This document shows, in pieces, positions 1 to 9,262 of a DNA stretch of 64,000 nucleotides (the stretch's first letter is position 1; each line of letters opens with the position of its first letter). The DNA comes from Methanoculleus sp. Lineage in GTDB: Archaea > Halobacteriota > Methanomicrobia > Methanomicrobiales > Methanoculleaceae. Position numbers and translations under genes: made by a program. The stretch covers positions 62,001 through 126,000 of the forward strand of contig NZ_JAJGBK010000032.1 in assembly GCF_020696975.1 (NCBI RefSeq), read 5' to 3'. A model generated the notes under the pieces. It was not told where the DNA came from. It did no database searches and was given only the letters and a program-made list of their open reading frames with translations.

Positions 1-255
1 GCCTACGGGAACGACGGGACGACGCTTGCCCTCCCCTACCAGCCAGAATATATCGGGAAAAACCGCTTCGACCTCGAAGACCGGTACGGTATCAGGGTGA
101 TCCTGCTCGAGATCGCCGCCGCAGAGAGAGGGGGCGGGTTCGTGTATATCACCTACTATAACCCGGACACCGGGCTTGACGAGCTCAAGCTTTGCTACGT
201 CGCTCCGGTGGACGATGAGTGGTTCGTCGGCTCCGGCGTATATGCCGGAGCGTAA
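1..255 (+). CDS. C-terminal fragment of a cache-domain sensory protein
   Basis: An open frame enters from the left edge and ends at TAA 253-255; no start is in the window. The 84 visible residues end in 'DEWFVGSGVYAGA', the characteristic last strand of extracytoplasmic cache sensor domains, preceded by 'YITYYNPDTG'. Cache domains bind small ligands outside the cell, in chemoreceptors, kinases or stand-alone secreted proteins. Because the protein stops right after the cache fold, no cytoplasmic signalling module follows, so it is either a secreted single-cache protein or has its other domains upstream. The fragment is not in the ORF track because it has no internal start. Confidence 0.7.
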   Translation, partial: AYGNDGTTLALPYQPEYIGKNRFDLEDRYGIRVILLEIAAAERGGGFVYITYYNPDTGLDELKLCYVAPVDDEWFVGSGVYAGA

Positions 256-425
256 CCCGGATCACCTTTTTTTTGCTCGAGAAGAACTCCCGTCGGGGAT
301 CGCACCCCGCCTGTTTCCACCATCTGACCCCGAACCGGCCAAAGGATCCGGGCCCGACCCGGTACCTCGCTATCGACCTCGGGCTCAACGGCGTTGTGAC
401 GATGGTTGAACCAGGGCGCGATAGT

Positions 426-1163
426 TCACCAGAACCCGGGCACCAGAACGAAGAACGCCCAGCCCATGTACTCGCGGCCGTAGCCGAAGTACTCGTCCTG
501 GATGCGGTGGAGGTAGTCGATCACGAAGTCGCGGTCGGGGTGGTCAGGGTTCTCCCTGAGCCACGAGAGGACCGCCTGCCAGATCCCCGACTCGTAGCCG
601 TCCCAGTCGTCCTGGTTCGACCGGATGACGGCGGCGATATCAAACCCGGCCTCCCGGGCGGTTTCAAGGATCTCGTACTCGGTCAGGACGTCGGGCCACT
701 CCCGGGCGAACTCGGGCGGGGTGCGGTCGGACCGCCAGCAGCGGTCGCCGATGACGATCGTCCCCTCGTCATGGACAAGACTGAGGAGGGAATCAAGCGT
801 CGCCGCAAACCCGCCCCGGATGTGGGACGCGCCGACCGATGCGGCGCAGTCGAACGGCTCGTCGGGGACGTAGTCACGGGCGTCCATGCACCGGACGGCG
901 AGCCTGCCGGCAAGCCCCGCCGCCCGGAACGTCTCCTCCGCCCGGGTGCAGGCGTCCTCCCGGGCCTCGATACCGAGGCCGGATATCCCGTACTCGCGCC
1001 CCCAGAGTTCGAGGATCGTCCCGTTCCCGGACCCGACCTCGACGACACGATATCCCTCCCGGAGCCCGGCGGCCCTCCCCGCGGCGAGCACCTTCTCCGG
1101 TGTCGTGGGGTTCATGATCGCGAGCCCTCCCTGGGTTATGCTGACAAGTTCGTTCTGTTCCAT
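426..1163 (-). CDS. Class I SAM-dependent methyltransferase
   Basis: A 245-residue soluble protein. The glycine-rich SAM-binding motif I 'VVEVGSGNG' lies at about residues 40-48, followed by an acidic strand end ('LGIEAREDA') and motif 'VRCMDARDY', the usual Rossmann methyltransferase order. The ORF track starts at 1262, but ATG 1163 is preceded by a clear AGGAGG about 9 nt upstream on the minus strand, so I chose that start. The substrate cannot be inferred; the family resembles generic small-molecule methyltransferases. It stands alone, divergent from the lipoprotein gene at 1318. Confidence 0.8.
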   Translation of the reverse strand: MEQNELVSITQGGLAIMNPTTPEKVLAAGRAAGLREGYRVVEVGSGNGTILELWGREYGISGLGIEAREDACTRAEETFRAAGLAGRLAVRCMDARDYVPDEPFDCAASVGASHIRGGFAATLDSLLSLVHDEGTIVIGDRCWRSDRTPPEFAREWPDVLTEYEILETAREAGFDIAAVIRSNQDDWDGYESGIWQAVLSWLRENPDHPDRDFVIDYLHRIQDEYFGYGREYMGWAFFVLVPGFW

Positions 1164-1317
1164 GCTCCGTGGTCCTCCTGACGGTTGCGTACATGGTGCA
1201 TCTTCAGCCCATATAATCCGTGTAGCATCGCCGGGCAGGGGAGTTCGTGGGCTCTGAAGCACCTGGAAGTGGGAGCGTATGGGAAACTACAAATAGCGCC
1301 GTAAAAGAAGGATCTGT

Positions 1318-1968
1318 ATGCAAGGGCGCCATATCCTGCTCCTGATCTTCCTTGCGGCCGCCGTCGTCATCGCCGGCTGCACGGCGCCGGAGAATACTGC
1401 TCCAGACAGCCAGCCACCTTCCCCCACCCCATCCTCGGCGCCGGTCGAGGCGGTGGGAGCGGGCCAGCCGGCCCCCACACCGGCCGTGCCCGCCCGGGCC
1501 GGCGGGGCACCCCAGAGCGTGGAGTTCGTCGACCCGGCAACCTACCACATCCCGAGCCCGACGCCCACAATCGCGATGACGAAACAGCCAAACGACCTCC
1601 GCGTCCTCGAAGGTATGAGCACGTATGCGGTGGTGACCAGTGAGAAACTCTCTCCTGCGCCCCGGGATTTCGCCACCGAGGCCTACCACATCCCCTTCCC
1701 CTACTGGGCGGTCAACGTGAGCGCGGTGCCGATAGGCGATTTTCCTCTGATCACGGTGGAGATCCGCGATCCAAAGGACCCGAACCGGGTCATCGAGACG
1801 ATCCGCTACTCAAGAAACGAGTTTCCGACATCGGACAGGAAATTCAACGAGAAAGACCAGCGGTTCCTCATCAAAGAGGGGTACAGGGACTACTGCTTTG
1901 TCGTCCATACAGAGTCGATACGATCGTTTAAGATCACCGTCTACGTCCCGACAAAGTACCTTGTCTAG
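1318..1968 (+). CDS. Predicted lipoprotein of unknown function
   Basis: 216 residues with a lipoprotein signal: a positively charged start, a hydrophobic stretch at residues 5-18, and the lipobox 'VIAGC' with Cys21. A Pro/Ala/Ser/Thr-rich linker (about 24-65) follows, typical of surface-anchored archaeal proteins, and then a globular domain with 'YHIPFPYWAVNVSAVP'. No catalytic motif was recognised. It is probably anchored on the outer face of the membrane. It ends convergently, overlapping the downstream minus-strand gene by 4 bp, so the two form tail-to-tail units. Confidence 0.65.
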   Translation: MQGRHILLLIFLAAAVVIAGCTAPENTAPDSQPPSPTPSSAPVEAVGAGQPAPTPAVPARAGGAPQSVEFVDPATYHIPSPTPTIAMTKQPNDLRVLEGMSTYAVVTSEKLSPAPRDFATEAYHIPFPYWAVNVSAVPIGDFPLITVEIRDPKDPNRVIETIRYSRNEFPTSDRKFNEKDQRFLIKEGYRDYCFVVHTESIRSFKITVYVPTKYLV

Positions 1969-2609
1969 GCGGGAGGGACCTCCCCCACTTCCTCTGCGAC
2001 CCGGAGTCTCTGGTTGTAATCCCCTATCGCGGTGACGTACTCCCGCCACTCCTGATCCGCCCGGGCGAGGTTATCCTCTACCGCGGCGTATGCCTGCATA
2101 TCGTAGGCGGCCGCGGCCGAGGACCAGAGGGAGAAGGCGCGGTTCAGGTGGTCGAGCGCCCGGACGTAGGCTGACTGCGCTTCGAGATACGCATCGGGGA
2201 CCGCGTCGGCACTGATGACCTGCCGATGGTAGGCCGTAACAGCCCCTCCATATTCGGCGATGGCCGCAAACTCCCGCACGGGGGCGTCGGCCTCAGCAAG
2301 CGACGGGTTTGCCGGCCGGGATCTCATATGGGCCGAGACCTTCTCCGAGACCTGCGCAAGGTCGGCTTCCGCTGCCGCCACATGGCTCCCGAACGCCGTG
2401 ACGTCCCGATCATAGGTGTAGTTCTCAAAAAGCGTCCACCCGATGAAGGCGGCGGCTATCACGGCAATCACCACTCCCGCGGCGGTGAGCGCCTTCCTCC
2501 AATCGATGGCGACCTTCGGGAGGCGGGGAATCTTCAGATCCGGGAGGCTCGGGATCTTCAGGTCCGGGAGGTCCGGGAGGCCCGGGATCGGTATCTCCAC
2601 GGCCCTCAC
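1965..2609 (-). CDS. Membrane-anchored protein with LPDL repeats, unknown function
   Basis: 214 residues from GTG 2609. The N-terminus has short repeated 'LPDL(K)IP' units (about residues 8-30), then one transmembrane helix at about 40-61 ('ALTAAGVVIAVIAAAFIGW'), then an Ala-rich helical, probably coiled external domain. The ORF track extends to 2792, but a GGAGG lies just upstream of GTG 2609 and the extension is the antisense-frame shadow of the neighbour. The start overlaps the stop of the transglutaminase-like gene (GTGA at 2606-2609), indicating translational coupling. Function unknown; the pair likely works together at the cell surface. Confidence 0.65.
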   Translation of the reverse strand: MRAVEIPIPGLPDLPDLKIPSLPDLKIPRLPKVAIDWRKALTAAGVVIAVIAAAFIGWTLFENYTYDRDVTAFGSHVAAAEADLAQVSEKVSAHMRSRPANPSLAEADAPVREFAAIAEYGGAVTAYHRQVISADAVPDAYLEAQSAYVRALDHLNRAFSLWSSAAAAYDMQAYAAVEDNLARADQEWREYVTAIGDYNQRLRVAEEVGEVPPA

Positions 2610-3565
2610 GCTCCTCCCGCCGCCGGCAGCCGGGCCGGGCTGATACGGTACTCGGCCGGCGCGGGGATGTAGCGGAGCGGGATGATCTCCGGGGTCTCCG
2701 ACCTCACGCTCGGTATACCCGCACCGTTGACGTCGCCGATGGCGAGCGGTCTCCCCCAGCGTGCTGTGGTGGAGGACGAGACGTTCCCCCACTCAAAATC
2801 CGTCCCCTCGATGTAGTAGTAGTGCTTTCCTTCGTATGTGAAATACTTCGGCGTGTACTTCGCGTAATAGGGGTTGAACGCATCCATCCGGATCCCGATG
2901 GCCATGTGGTTCGAGTATTTGAGCAGCACCGTATCGTAGCCGAGAGCGTCAAGCAGCCCTGTCATCAGGATGGCCGCATCCTCGCAGTCCCCCCTCCCGT
3001 CGACGAGCATCTCGACGGGATACTTGGGGTACTCGATACCATCATCCAGGGACCGGACATGCCGCGGGAGGACCCCTTCGATGTAAGAGGTCGTGTTCTC
3101 GTCCTTATCGTAGGGGATCTGCTGGACAAAGAAGACGAGGTTCATCAGCCGGAAGTACTCCTTGTCCGGGTTGTCGACCGGGGGGGCGATCCGGCCGGCA
3201 AGGTCCTCAAGGATCGGCCGGTCGGCGGGGGCGAGGGCATACCTTCCCCAGGCGAGATGGTCGGCATACCGCGGGGTTTCCCGGGCGGCGGAGAAGAGCG
3301 CCTCCGGGACCCGGATCTCCGTCGTGTGGACGCCGCCGTCGATCGACATCCACCGGAACGCCCGGGTGTAGACCTCGCCGTCGTCCGGGAAGGGAGTCGC
3401 GGTCGGCAGGGGTGCCGGCGGCACATATTCAGGCGGGGCCAACACTCCCACTCCAGGGGACCCAAAGCCGATCGGCTCCCCGAGGAGGACCGGTTTCACT
3501 ACGAGGGCGACGACCAGGATCACGATCCCGCCCGCGAGGACGGGGATAACATCCTTCCATTCCAT
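2606..3565 (-). CDS. Membrane-anchored transglutaminase-like cysteine protease-fold protein
   Basis: 319 residues. An N-terminal transmembrane helix (about 6-26) is followed by a Pro-rich linker (40-60) and a transglutaminase-like domain. The core 'GRGDCEDAAILMTGLLDALGY' places Cys194 at the start of the active-site helix, with His220 in 'SNHMAIG' and a later Asp in 'IEGTDFEWG', the Cys-His-Asp triad order of the family. Such archaeal proteins are presumed extracellular peptidases or amidases; the substrate is unknown. It is the first gene of a two-gene unit, coupled to the LPDL-repeat protein by a 4-bp overlap. Confidence 0.8.
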   Translation of the reverse strand: MEWKDVIPVLAGGIVILVVALVVKPVLLGEPIGFGSPGVGVLAPPEYVPPAPLPTATPFPDDGEVYTRAFRWMSIDGGVHTTEIRVPEALFSAARETPRYADHLAWGRYALAPADRPILEDLAGRIAPPVDNPDKEYFRLMNLVFFVQQIPYDKDENTTSYIEGVLPRHVRSLDDGIEYPKYPVEMLVDGRGDCEDAAILMTGLLDALGYDTVLLKYSNHMAIGIRMDAFNPYYAKYTPKYFTYEGKHYYYIEGTDFEWGNVSSSTTARWGRPLAIGDVNGAGIPSVRSETPEIIPLRYIPAPAEYRISPARLPAAGGA

Positions 3566-3590
3566 AGTAGAACCCCGAGCAACGGCCTCC

Positions 3591-3631
3591 GGTAGAGATA
3601 TTTGATATCTACCGTTAAAAAACGTTAACGG
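3591..3631. promoter_or_regulatory. Two adjacent inverted repeats upstream of the transglutaminase-like gene
   Basis: Between the gene start at 3565 and the acetyltransferase gene are two nested dyads: GGTAGA (3591-3596) with TCTACC (3608-3613), and CCGTTA (3612-3617) with TAACGG (3626-3631). The stretch between is AT-rich with a TATA-like 'gatatcaaatatc' on the minus strand. This is a plausible promoter/operator for the minus-strand operon. No regulator can be assigned. Confidence 0.35.
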
Positions 3632-3722
3632 TTGTGCTCAGGTGTCTTATCATTCCGAAAAGGGTTAATATATGGATGAAACGCAAAAGGGGGGCAGAGT
3701 CTTCCTGCCGTCCGCCCGACCG

Positions 3723-4247
3723 TCACGTTTCCGGGTCCTCGTCGCAGACCTCAAACGCCGGAGAGTAGACGACGGTCCCCCCCGGGGTGCCGGGACGGAG
3801 TTCGAGCACCATGAACGCCTCGTCCGGTACCGGGTACGGCGCCGCAAAACCCTTCTCGTGCGCCGGGGAGAACCCGAACCGGGGGTAATAATCAGGGTGC
3901 CCGAGGACGATGACGGCGCCGTAGCCGAGCCGCCGGGCCTCTTCAAGCCCCCGGCGAATGAGCGCCGACCCGATCCCCTGCCGCTGGAAGAGAGGGTCCA
4001 CCCCCACCGGGGCGAGCGCAAGGACCGTGCCGCCGCCGGTCGTCTCCGTGGGAGTGAAGAGGATATGACCGACGACACGGCCATCCATCTCTGCGACCAG
4101 GGAGAGAGCGGGAACGAACTCCGGCGACTCCCGGAGCATATCGACCAGCCGCGCCTCATTTTCACGGCACGCACGCCGAACCACGTCATGGACCGCCGGG
4201 TAGTCCTCACTCGTCTCAGGCCGGATCCGGACCGGGATGGATCTCAT
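3723..4247 (-). CDS. GNAT family N-acetyltransferase (YhbS-like)
   Basis: 174 residues with a complete GNAT fold. The acetyl-CoA pyrophosphate-binding motif A is 'FQRQGIGSALIRRG' at about residues 87-100, preceded by 'LAPVGVDP', and followed by 'GYGAVIVLGHPDYYPRFGF', the signature found in YhbS-type acetyltransferases. The acceptor substrate is not known for most members. It is a single-gene unit, downstream of glgP on the same strand with only 44 bp between them, so possibly read through from that promoter. Confidence 0.85.
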   Translation of the reverse strand: MRSIPVRIRPETSEDYPAVHDVVRRACRENEARLVDMLRESPEFVPALSLVAEMDGRVVGHILFTPTETTGGGTVLALAPVGVDPLFQRQGIGSALIRRGLEEARRLGYGAVIVLGHPDYYPRFGFSPAHEKGFAAPYPVPDEAFMVLELRPGTPGGTVVYSPAFEVCDEDPET

Positions 4248-4291
4248 AACTACAGGTAGCCTCCGTTATCTCTTGAGCCTGCCGGAACCGG

Positions 4292-6487
4292 TCAGCGGGG
4301 GAGGCAGGGCTCCTCGAGGCCGGCCGTCTGCCTCCCCGGCCCGGCCGCATACATGCAGACCGAGGGATAGTAGTGCGTGACGTAGTCCTTGAGCATCCGG
4401 AGAGAGCAGAACTGCGGCGCGATGCTCTTGATCGACTCCTTCATCATCCGGACCCACCTGTGCGGGACGTCGACCATCGACCGCGAGTAGTAGAGCGGGG
4501 CTATCTCGTTCTCGATGAGGTCGTAGAGGGTGTTTGCATCCTCCCGTCGCTCCCCCGTGTAGGCGGCGCGGCCCTCGATGCCCCAACCGTTCCTGCCGTT
4601 GTAGCCCTCGATCCACCAGCCGTCGAGGACCGAGAGGTTCAGCACCCCGTTCATCCCCGCCTTCATCCCGCTCGTGCCGCTCGCCTCCATGAGCGGGATG
4701 GGGGTGTTCATCCAGACGTCGACCCCGTGGACCATGTAGCGCGCCAGCCGCTCGTCGTAATCCTCGACAAACGCAATCCGGCCCCCGAACCGGGGGTCCT
4801 GGGCATACTGGTAGATCTCCTGGAGGAGACGTTTGCCGTGCTCGTCGGCCGGGTGAGCCTTCCCGGCAAAGATGAACTGCACCGGCCTCCAGCGGTTGTT
4901 CACGATCCGGTCAAGCCGGTTCAGGTCCTCAAAGATGAGGTTCGCCCGCTTGTACTCGGCGAACCGACGGGCAAACCCTATCGTCAGCGCCGATGTATCG
5001 AGCATGAGCCCTTCGGCCGCGAGGTTCTCGGGCTCGTCCCGGTGTCTCGCCCATTTCTGGCGCTTCCGCTCCCGGATCCGGGAAAAGAGTTTCATCTTCA
5101 GCCACTGGTGCTCGCGCCAGAGGTCCTCATCCGGGATCTCGTCGACCACCTCCCAGATGGCCGGGTTGTCGTAGTCCTCCCGCCAGTTCGGGTGGACCGA
5201 GTCCATGTGCCGGTCAAAGAGCCCCTCGATCCGGTGGTTCAGCCACGTGGGCATGTGGACACCGTTCGTGATGGCGTCGATCGGCACCTCCTCGAGAGGG
5301 AGGTCGGGCCAGAGGGGCTGCCACATCTCCCGGGCGACCTCGCCGTGCTTCTTCGAGACACCGTTATGGAACCGGCTCATCCGGAGGGCAAAGGCCGTCA
5401 TGTTGAACCCGGCGCCCGGATTATGCGGGTCCTCTCCGAGCGCCATGAACTCGTCCCACGAGAGATCGAGCGACGGGCAGTACCCGCGGAAGTACTTCGC
5501 CATCAGGTCTTCGGGGAAGACGTCGTGGGCGGCGGGGACGGGGGTATGAGTGGTGAAGACCGAGGTGCCCCGGACCTGTTCGCGCGCCTGGTCCGGCGGC
5601 ATACCGGCGACCAGCCGCTCGCGGAGCCTCTCAAGGATGGCAAACGCGGAATGGCCTTCATTTAAATGCACCGCCGAGTAGTCGATACCCAGGGTATGGA
5701 GGACCTTCCGCCCGCCGATACCGAGCACCACCTCCTGCCGGAGCCGGCATTCGAGTTCTTTTAAGTAGAGACGGTGGGAGATGCTCCGGTTCTCGGGGAG
5801 GTTCTCGTCGATATGGGTGTCGAGGAGGTAGAGGGGGACCCTTCCCACCTGGACCTTCCAGACCGCGACGTAGATGGGGGGGTCGATCAGGGGGACCTGG
5901 ACCACGAGCTGCCGGCCGTCGTCATCGAGGACCCGGAGGACCGGGGCGGCATCGCGGTCCAGGATCTCGGCAACGTTCTTCTGCCACCCGTCCGCCTCGA
6001 TGTGCTGGTGGAGGTAGCCTTCGGCGTACATAAACCCGACGGCGACCGTCGGGACCCCGAGGTCGCTCGATGCCTTGATATGGTCGCCCGCGAGGATCCC
6101 GAGCCCCCCCGCGTAGAACGGGAGCGAGTGGTGCAGCCCGAACTCGCTTGAGAAGTAGGCGATCGTCAGCGGCACCCGGCCGGGGTAGTGCTGCGCGAAC
6201 CAGCTCGTCCTCGGCTCCATGTACTGTCGGAACCGGTGCATGATGATGTCGTAACGGCGGAGAAACTCAGGGTTCGCTGCCGCCCGCTCAAAGAACCGCG
6301 GCGGGGTCTCAAGGAGCATCCTGACCGGGTTGTGGCGGCTCATCTTCCATTCCGCCCGGTTCAGCAGCTTGAAGAGGACGCTCGCCGAGGAGTGCCAGCT
6401 CCACCAGAGGTTGTACGCGAGGTCGACCACGCCGAATATACGCTCGGGGACGTGGGCGAACCGGTCATAGGGTATCTCCGTCTTCAT
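4292..6487 (-). CDS. glgP: Alpha-glucan phosphorylase (GT35, short form)
   Basis: 731 residues. It releases glucose 1-phosphate from glycogen-type glucans using phosphate and pyridoxal phosphate. The PLP site 'EASGTSGMKAGMNG' lies near residue 605, with 'NEGHSAF' near 275 and 'FTTHTPVPAAHDVFP' before it, all typical of the short bacterial/archaeal phosphorylase family. The N-terminus 'NLWWSWHSSA' is also characteristic. Methanogens store glycogen, so this is probably the mobilising enzyme. The neighbours are not other glycogen genes. The start ATG 6487 matches the family N-terminus. Confidence 0.93.
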   Translation of the reverse strand: MKTEIPYDRFAHVPERIFGVVDLAYNLWWSWHSSASVLFKLLNRAEWKMSRHNPVRMLLETPPRFFERAAANPEFLRRYDIIMHRFRQYMEPRTSWFAQHYPGRVPLTIAYFSSEFGLHHSLPFYAGGLGILAGDHIKASSDLGVPTVAVGFMYAEGYLHQHIEADGWQKNVAEILDRDAAPVLRVLDDDGRQLVVQVPLIDPPIYVAVWKVQVGRVPLYLLDTHIDENLPENRSISHRLYLKELECRLRQEVVLGIGGRKVLHTLGIDYSAVHLNEGHSAFAILERLRERLVAGMPPDQAREQVRGTSVFTTHTPVPAAHDVFPEDLMAKYFRGYCPSLDLSWDEFMALGEDPHNPGAGFNMTAFALRMSRFHNGVSKKHGEVAREMWQPLWPDLPLEEVPIDAITNGVHMPTWLNHRIEGLFDRHMDSVHPNWREDYDNPAIWEVVDEIPDEDLWREHQWLKMKLFSRIRERKRQKWARHRDEPENLAAEGLMLDTSALTIGFARRFAEYKRANLIFEDLNRLDRIVNNRWRPVQFIFAGKAHPADEHGKRLLQEIYQYAQDPRFGGRIAFVEDYDERLARYMVHGVDVWMNTPIPLMEASGTSGMKAGMNGVLNLSVLDGWWIEGYNGRNGWGIEGRAAYTGERREDANTLYDLIENEIAPLYYSRSMVDVPHRWVRMMKESIKSIAPQFCSLRMLKDYVTHYYPSVCMYAAGPGRQTAGLEEPCLPR

Positions 6488-6557
6488 CGCGACGGGGCAT
6501 TACCTGTTGCACCTGATAAGTGCTTCTGTCACGAGGACCGGCCGGGGGAAAACCGGC

Positions 6558-6836
6558 TCATCGCCGCTTTTCACGCTCCATGACCTCGCGGATCTTCCGC
6601 TCCTCCCATTCCCTGCCAAAGACCCGGTCCCCGGCAAAGACGCCGATCGCGTGCAGCGCCAGGCCCACGCCCCAGAAGATGGTCACCCAGTAGAACCAGA
6701 GGCCCCCGGGATCGGTCAGGATGTTGAAGGCGAAGAGGAGGACGTTGACGATGATGTAGGCGGCAAGGTGCACATAGAAGCCCTGCAGCCCCTCGACATA
6801 CTCCTTTGCACGCGCATACCGTTCCTGTTCGTCCAT
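6558..6836 (-). CDS. Small 2TM-domain membrane protein
   Basis: 92 residues with two predicted helices (about 19-38 and 46-66), a charged N-terminus 'MDEQERYARAKEYVEGL', and a basic/acidic C-terminal tail. The layout matches the 2TM domain family, in which a short amphipathic segment precedes two helices ending in 'WKEREIRKLME'-like tails. Its function is unknown; in bacteria similar domains occur fused to histidine kinases. It lies upstream of glgP on the same strand with a 70-bp gap. Confidence 0.75.
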   Translation of the reverse strand: MDEQERYARAKEYVEGLQGFYVHLAAYIIVNVLLFAFNILTDPGGLWFYWVTIFWGVGLALHAIGVFAGDRVFGREWEERKIREVMEREKRR

Positions 6837-6860
6837 GAGGATGTGGTAAACAATCAGAGT

Positions 6861-6874
6861 AGATATTAATATCT
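6861..6874. promoter_or_regulatory. Palindromic TATA-like element
   Basis: The 14-bp perfect palindrome AGATATTAATATCT starts 25 bp upstream of the 2TM gene start (6836). Its AT-rich centre sits at about the distance expected of an archaeal TATA box on a short-leader transcript, so it may be a promoter, an operator, or both. Confidence 0.35.
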
Positions 6875-7082
6875 GCTACCGGGCGGCCCGGGCCTGCAGG
6901 GAGCAGAACCTGCGCCTCTCTCCGTCGCCGGCAATATTCGGACAGTAGCGAGGTTCCTTCCGGGATAAAACCGGAAGCGTTCAGAAAGTTTTTGTTAAGT
7001 CACACGCAGTTCAGCCGAAATAGATCGAAAGGTATTATACTGGCCTTGTGCCGATGTTCATCCACCAAAGACCCGGAGGAGC

Positions 7083-7817
7083 ATGACTACAATGCGGCAG
7101 ATGATCGAGGCGGTCGACCTCACGAAGGACTACGGCAGCGTCACCGCGGTGAACAGGGTATCGTTCTCGGTCGCGGAAGGGGAACTCTTCGGCCTGCTCG
7201 GTCCGAACGGCTCGGGCAAGACGACGATGATCCGGATGCTGACCGGACAGGTCCGGCCGACCGCGGGATCGGCCCGGGTGATGGGGCTCGATGTGGCCGA
7301 CGATCCCATCGCGGTCCGCAGACTCGTCGGGATCATCCCCGAGCAGGAGACCCCGCCGAGTTTCCTCACCGCCGAGGAGTACCTCCACTTCGTGGCCCGC
7401 ATCCGCAACCTTGACGCCGTCGAGGAGCGGTGCGACCACTGGTTTGACCTGCTGGAGTTCGGAGAGAAGCGCAACGTCCTCTGCAAAGACCTCTCGCGGG
7501 GCACCCGGCAGAAACTGATGTTTGCGCAGGCCTTCCTCCACCGGCCCCGGCTCGCCCTCATCGACGAACCGCTGATCAACCTGGACCCGATCGTGCAGCG
7601 GACGGTCAAGGACTTCCTGGAGGACTACGTCCAGGACGGCGGGACCGTCTTCCTCTCCACCCACATCCTCGAGATCGCCGCCGAGATCTGCGACCGGATC
7701 GGGGTCATCCATAACGGCAGGCTCCTCTCCTGCGGCCGGACCGAGGACCTTGCCGGGTCCGGCCGCAGCCTTGAACGTTTCTTCCTCGACCTGGTGCGGG
7801 GCGATGCCGGTGCCTGA
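7083..7817 (+). CDS. ABC transporter ATP-binding protein (DrrA/CcmA-type)
   Basis: 244 residues. Walker A 'GPNGSGKTT' (about 40-48), a variant signature 'LSRGTRQK' and Walker B 'LALIDEPL' define an exporter-type ABC ATPase. It pairs with the downstream permease, whose start overlaps it by 14 bp. GGAGGA at 7075-7080 is too close to ATG 7083 but well placed for the in-frame ATG at 7092, which may be the true start. The cargo is unknown; related systems move drugs, lipids or gliding factors. Confidence 0.88.
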   Translation: MTTMRQMIEAVDLTKDYGSVTAVNRVSFSVAEGELFGLLGPNGSGKTTMIRMLTGQVRPTAGSARVMGLDVADDPIAVRRLVGIIPEQETPPSFLTAEEYLHFVARIRNLDAVEERCDHWFDLLEFGEKRNVLCKDLSRGTRQKLMFAQAFLHRPRLALIDEPLINLDPIVQRTVKDFLEDYVQDGGTVFLSTHILEIAAEICDRIGVIHNGRLLSCGRTEDLAGSGRSLERFFLDLVRGDAGA

Positions 7818-9207
7818 CCTCTTCTTTACAATGATGAAGGAGGAGTGGCGGATGCACTCGACGGTCTTTGGGAGCCGGGGGTTTGCCCTCTTCCCGGTGG
7901 TGGTCGCCACGTTCGCCTTCCTCGGGTCGCTCACCCTCCCGGTCTTCTCGGACGTCCTCCCGCACCAAACGGCAGCCCTCCTGGCGCTGGTCCTCTTCCT
8001 CCTCATGGGCGTGATGGTCGGGTCGTTCGGGCTTATGGGCCGGGAGTTCATGAACCGCCGGTTCGGGCAGGCAAGCCTGATCGCCTACGCCTCCCGGAGC
8101 CTCCCGGTCTCGGAGCGGCGGATATTTGCCGCTTTTTTCGCAAAGGACACCGTCTACTACATCCTGCTCTACGTCCTCCCCTTCGCGGCTGGGTTTACCG
8201 CAGCAACGCCGTTCGTCTCCCTTGACCCGGCGTTGGGCCTCCTCGCGTTCGTCTCGCTCACGCTCGCCTTCCTCATGGGGCTCTCCGCCGTCTGCCTCCT
8301 CTCGACCCTCTACGCACGCTCCGTCCGGCTCCTCATAGGAGCGGCCGCAGTGCTCGCGGTATCCGGGATTGCGGTCTCACATTCCGGCATCCCCGTCTTC
8401 CCCCCATACGCCTTCCTCCTCGACCCGGCCCCCCGACCGCTCGTGCTCGCGCTCCTCCTCATCCTGGTCCCGGCCGCCGCCTCGGTCCTCCTCGTCACCG
8501 TCGACTACCCGGACCGGACGAAGCGGTTTAGAAACAGCCTCGACCCCATCGCCGGGAGGCTCCGCCGCCTCGGGAGCGCGCACTTCATCGCCAAAGACGC
8601 CCTCGACCTCCTCCGGAGCGAAGGCGGCGCCGGGAAGGTGATCTTCTCCTTCCTCCTCCCGCTCGGGTTGATCTGGGTCTGCCTCCGGATCCTGATCCGG
8701 TTCATCCCGGGGATCGACCCCCTGGTCGTCTTTGCGGTCCTCCTCGGTGTGATATCGGCCACCATCTACAACTGGCTGACGGAGTTCGACTCCTTCTCGG
8801 CCTACGCCTTCCTGCCGGTGGAGGTCGCCGGGGTGATCGACGCCAAACTGAAGAGTTACGCCCTCGCAAATCTCCTCCCGCTCGCGGTCCTCGTGCTTGC
8901 GGCGGCGACCTCCGCCGGCGGGGCGGGGTCGTTCCTCCCGGCCCTCGCGACCTTCCTCTCGGTCTCTGCCTACACCCTGGCAGTGACCGTCTACCTCACC
9001 GGCCTCTACCCGAACGTCATGCTCTACCATGCCGGGGTCTTCCTCCGCTACGTCCTCGCGACGAGCCCGGCGCTCCTTCTCCTGATCTTCGCGTCGCTCC
9101 TCAACCCCGCGTACGGGTTTTTAAGCCTCCTCCTCGTCCTGCCGGCGGCGCTCCTCATCGCCCGCGGGCGGACGAGGTGGCGGGCGTGGGAGATGCCGGG
9201 GTATTGA
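7804..9207 (+). CDS. ABC transporter permease, multi-spanning
   Basis: 467 residues, strongly hydrophobic with about 12 predicted helices in two halves separated by a charged region near 'DYPDRTKRFRNSLDP'. I start it at ATG 7804, inside the ATPase gene's 3' end, because the track's extension to 7750 duplicates the ATPase reading. The overlap with the ATPase implies coupled synthesis, and together they form an exporter of unknown cargo. The sequence is divergent, and the family was inferred from topology and the neighbour rather than from motifs. Confidence 0.75.
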   Translation: MPVPDLFFTMMKEEWRMHSTVFGSRGFALFPVVVATFAFLGSLTLPVFSDVLPHQTAALLALVLFLLMGVMVGSFGLMGREFMNRRFGQASLIAYASRSLPVSERRIFAAFFAKDTVYYILLYVLPFAAGFTAATPFVSLDPALGLLAFVSLTLAFLMGLSAVCLLSTLYARSVRLLIGAAAVLAVSGIAVSHSGIPVFPPYAFLLDPAPRPLVLALLLILVPAAASVLLVTVDYPDRTKRFRNSLDPIAGRLRRLGSAHFIAKDALDLLRSEGGAGKVIFSFLLPLGLIWVCLRILIRFIPGIDPLVVFAVLLGVISATIYNWLTEFDSFSAYAFLPVEVAGVIDAKLKSYALANLLPLAVLVLAAATSAGGAGSFLPALATFLSVSAYTLAVTVYLTGLYPNVMLYHAGVFLRYVLATSPALLLLIFASLLNPAYGFLSLLLVLPAALLIARGRTRWRAWEMPGY

Positions 9208-9216
9208 CACTTTCAC

Positions 9217-9237
9217 CCCGCGCACGGCGCGGGTTTT
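9217..9237 (+). terminator. Hairpin plus T-tract after the ABC permease
   Basis: A 7-bp perfect stem CCCGCGC/GCGCGGG with a 3-nt loop (ACG) is followed directly by TTTT, beginning 9 bp after the permease stop codon. It would end the ABC exporter transcript. Confidence 0.65.
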
Positions 9238-9262
9238 AGTCAGGTGCGGGAGACTCCCGGGT

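Noticed and set aside
219-1181. 320-aa plus-strand ORF opposite the methyltransferase
   Set aside because: Pro/Asp/Arg/Val-rich shadow; the minus strand has a SAM motif and a ribosome binding site.
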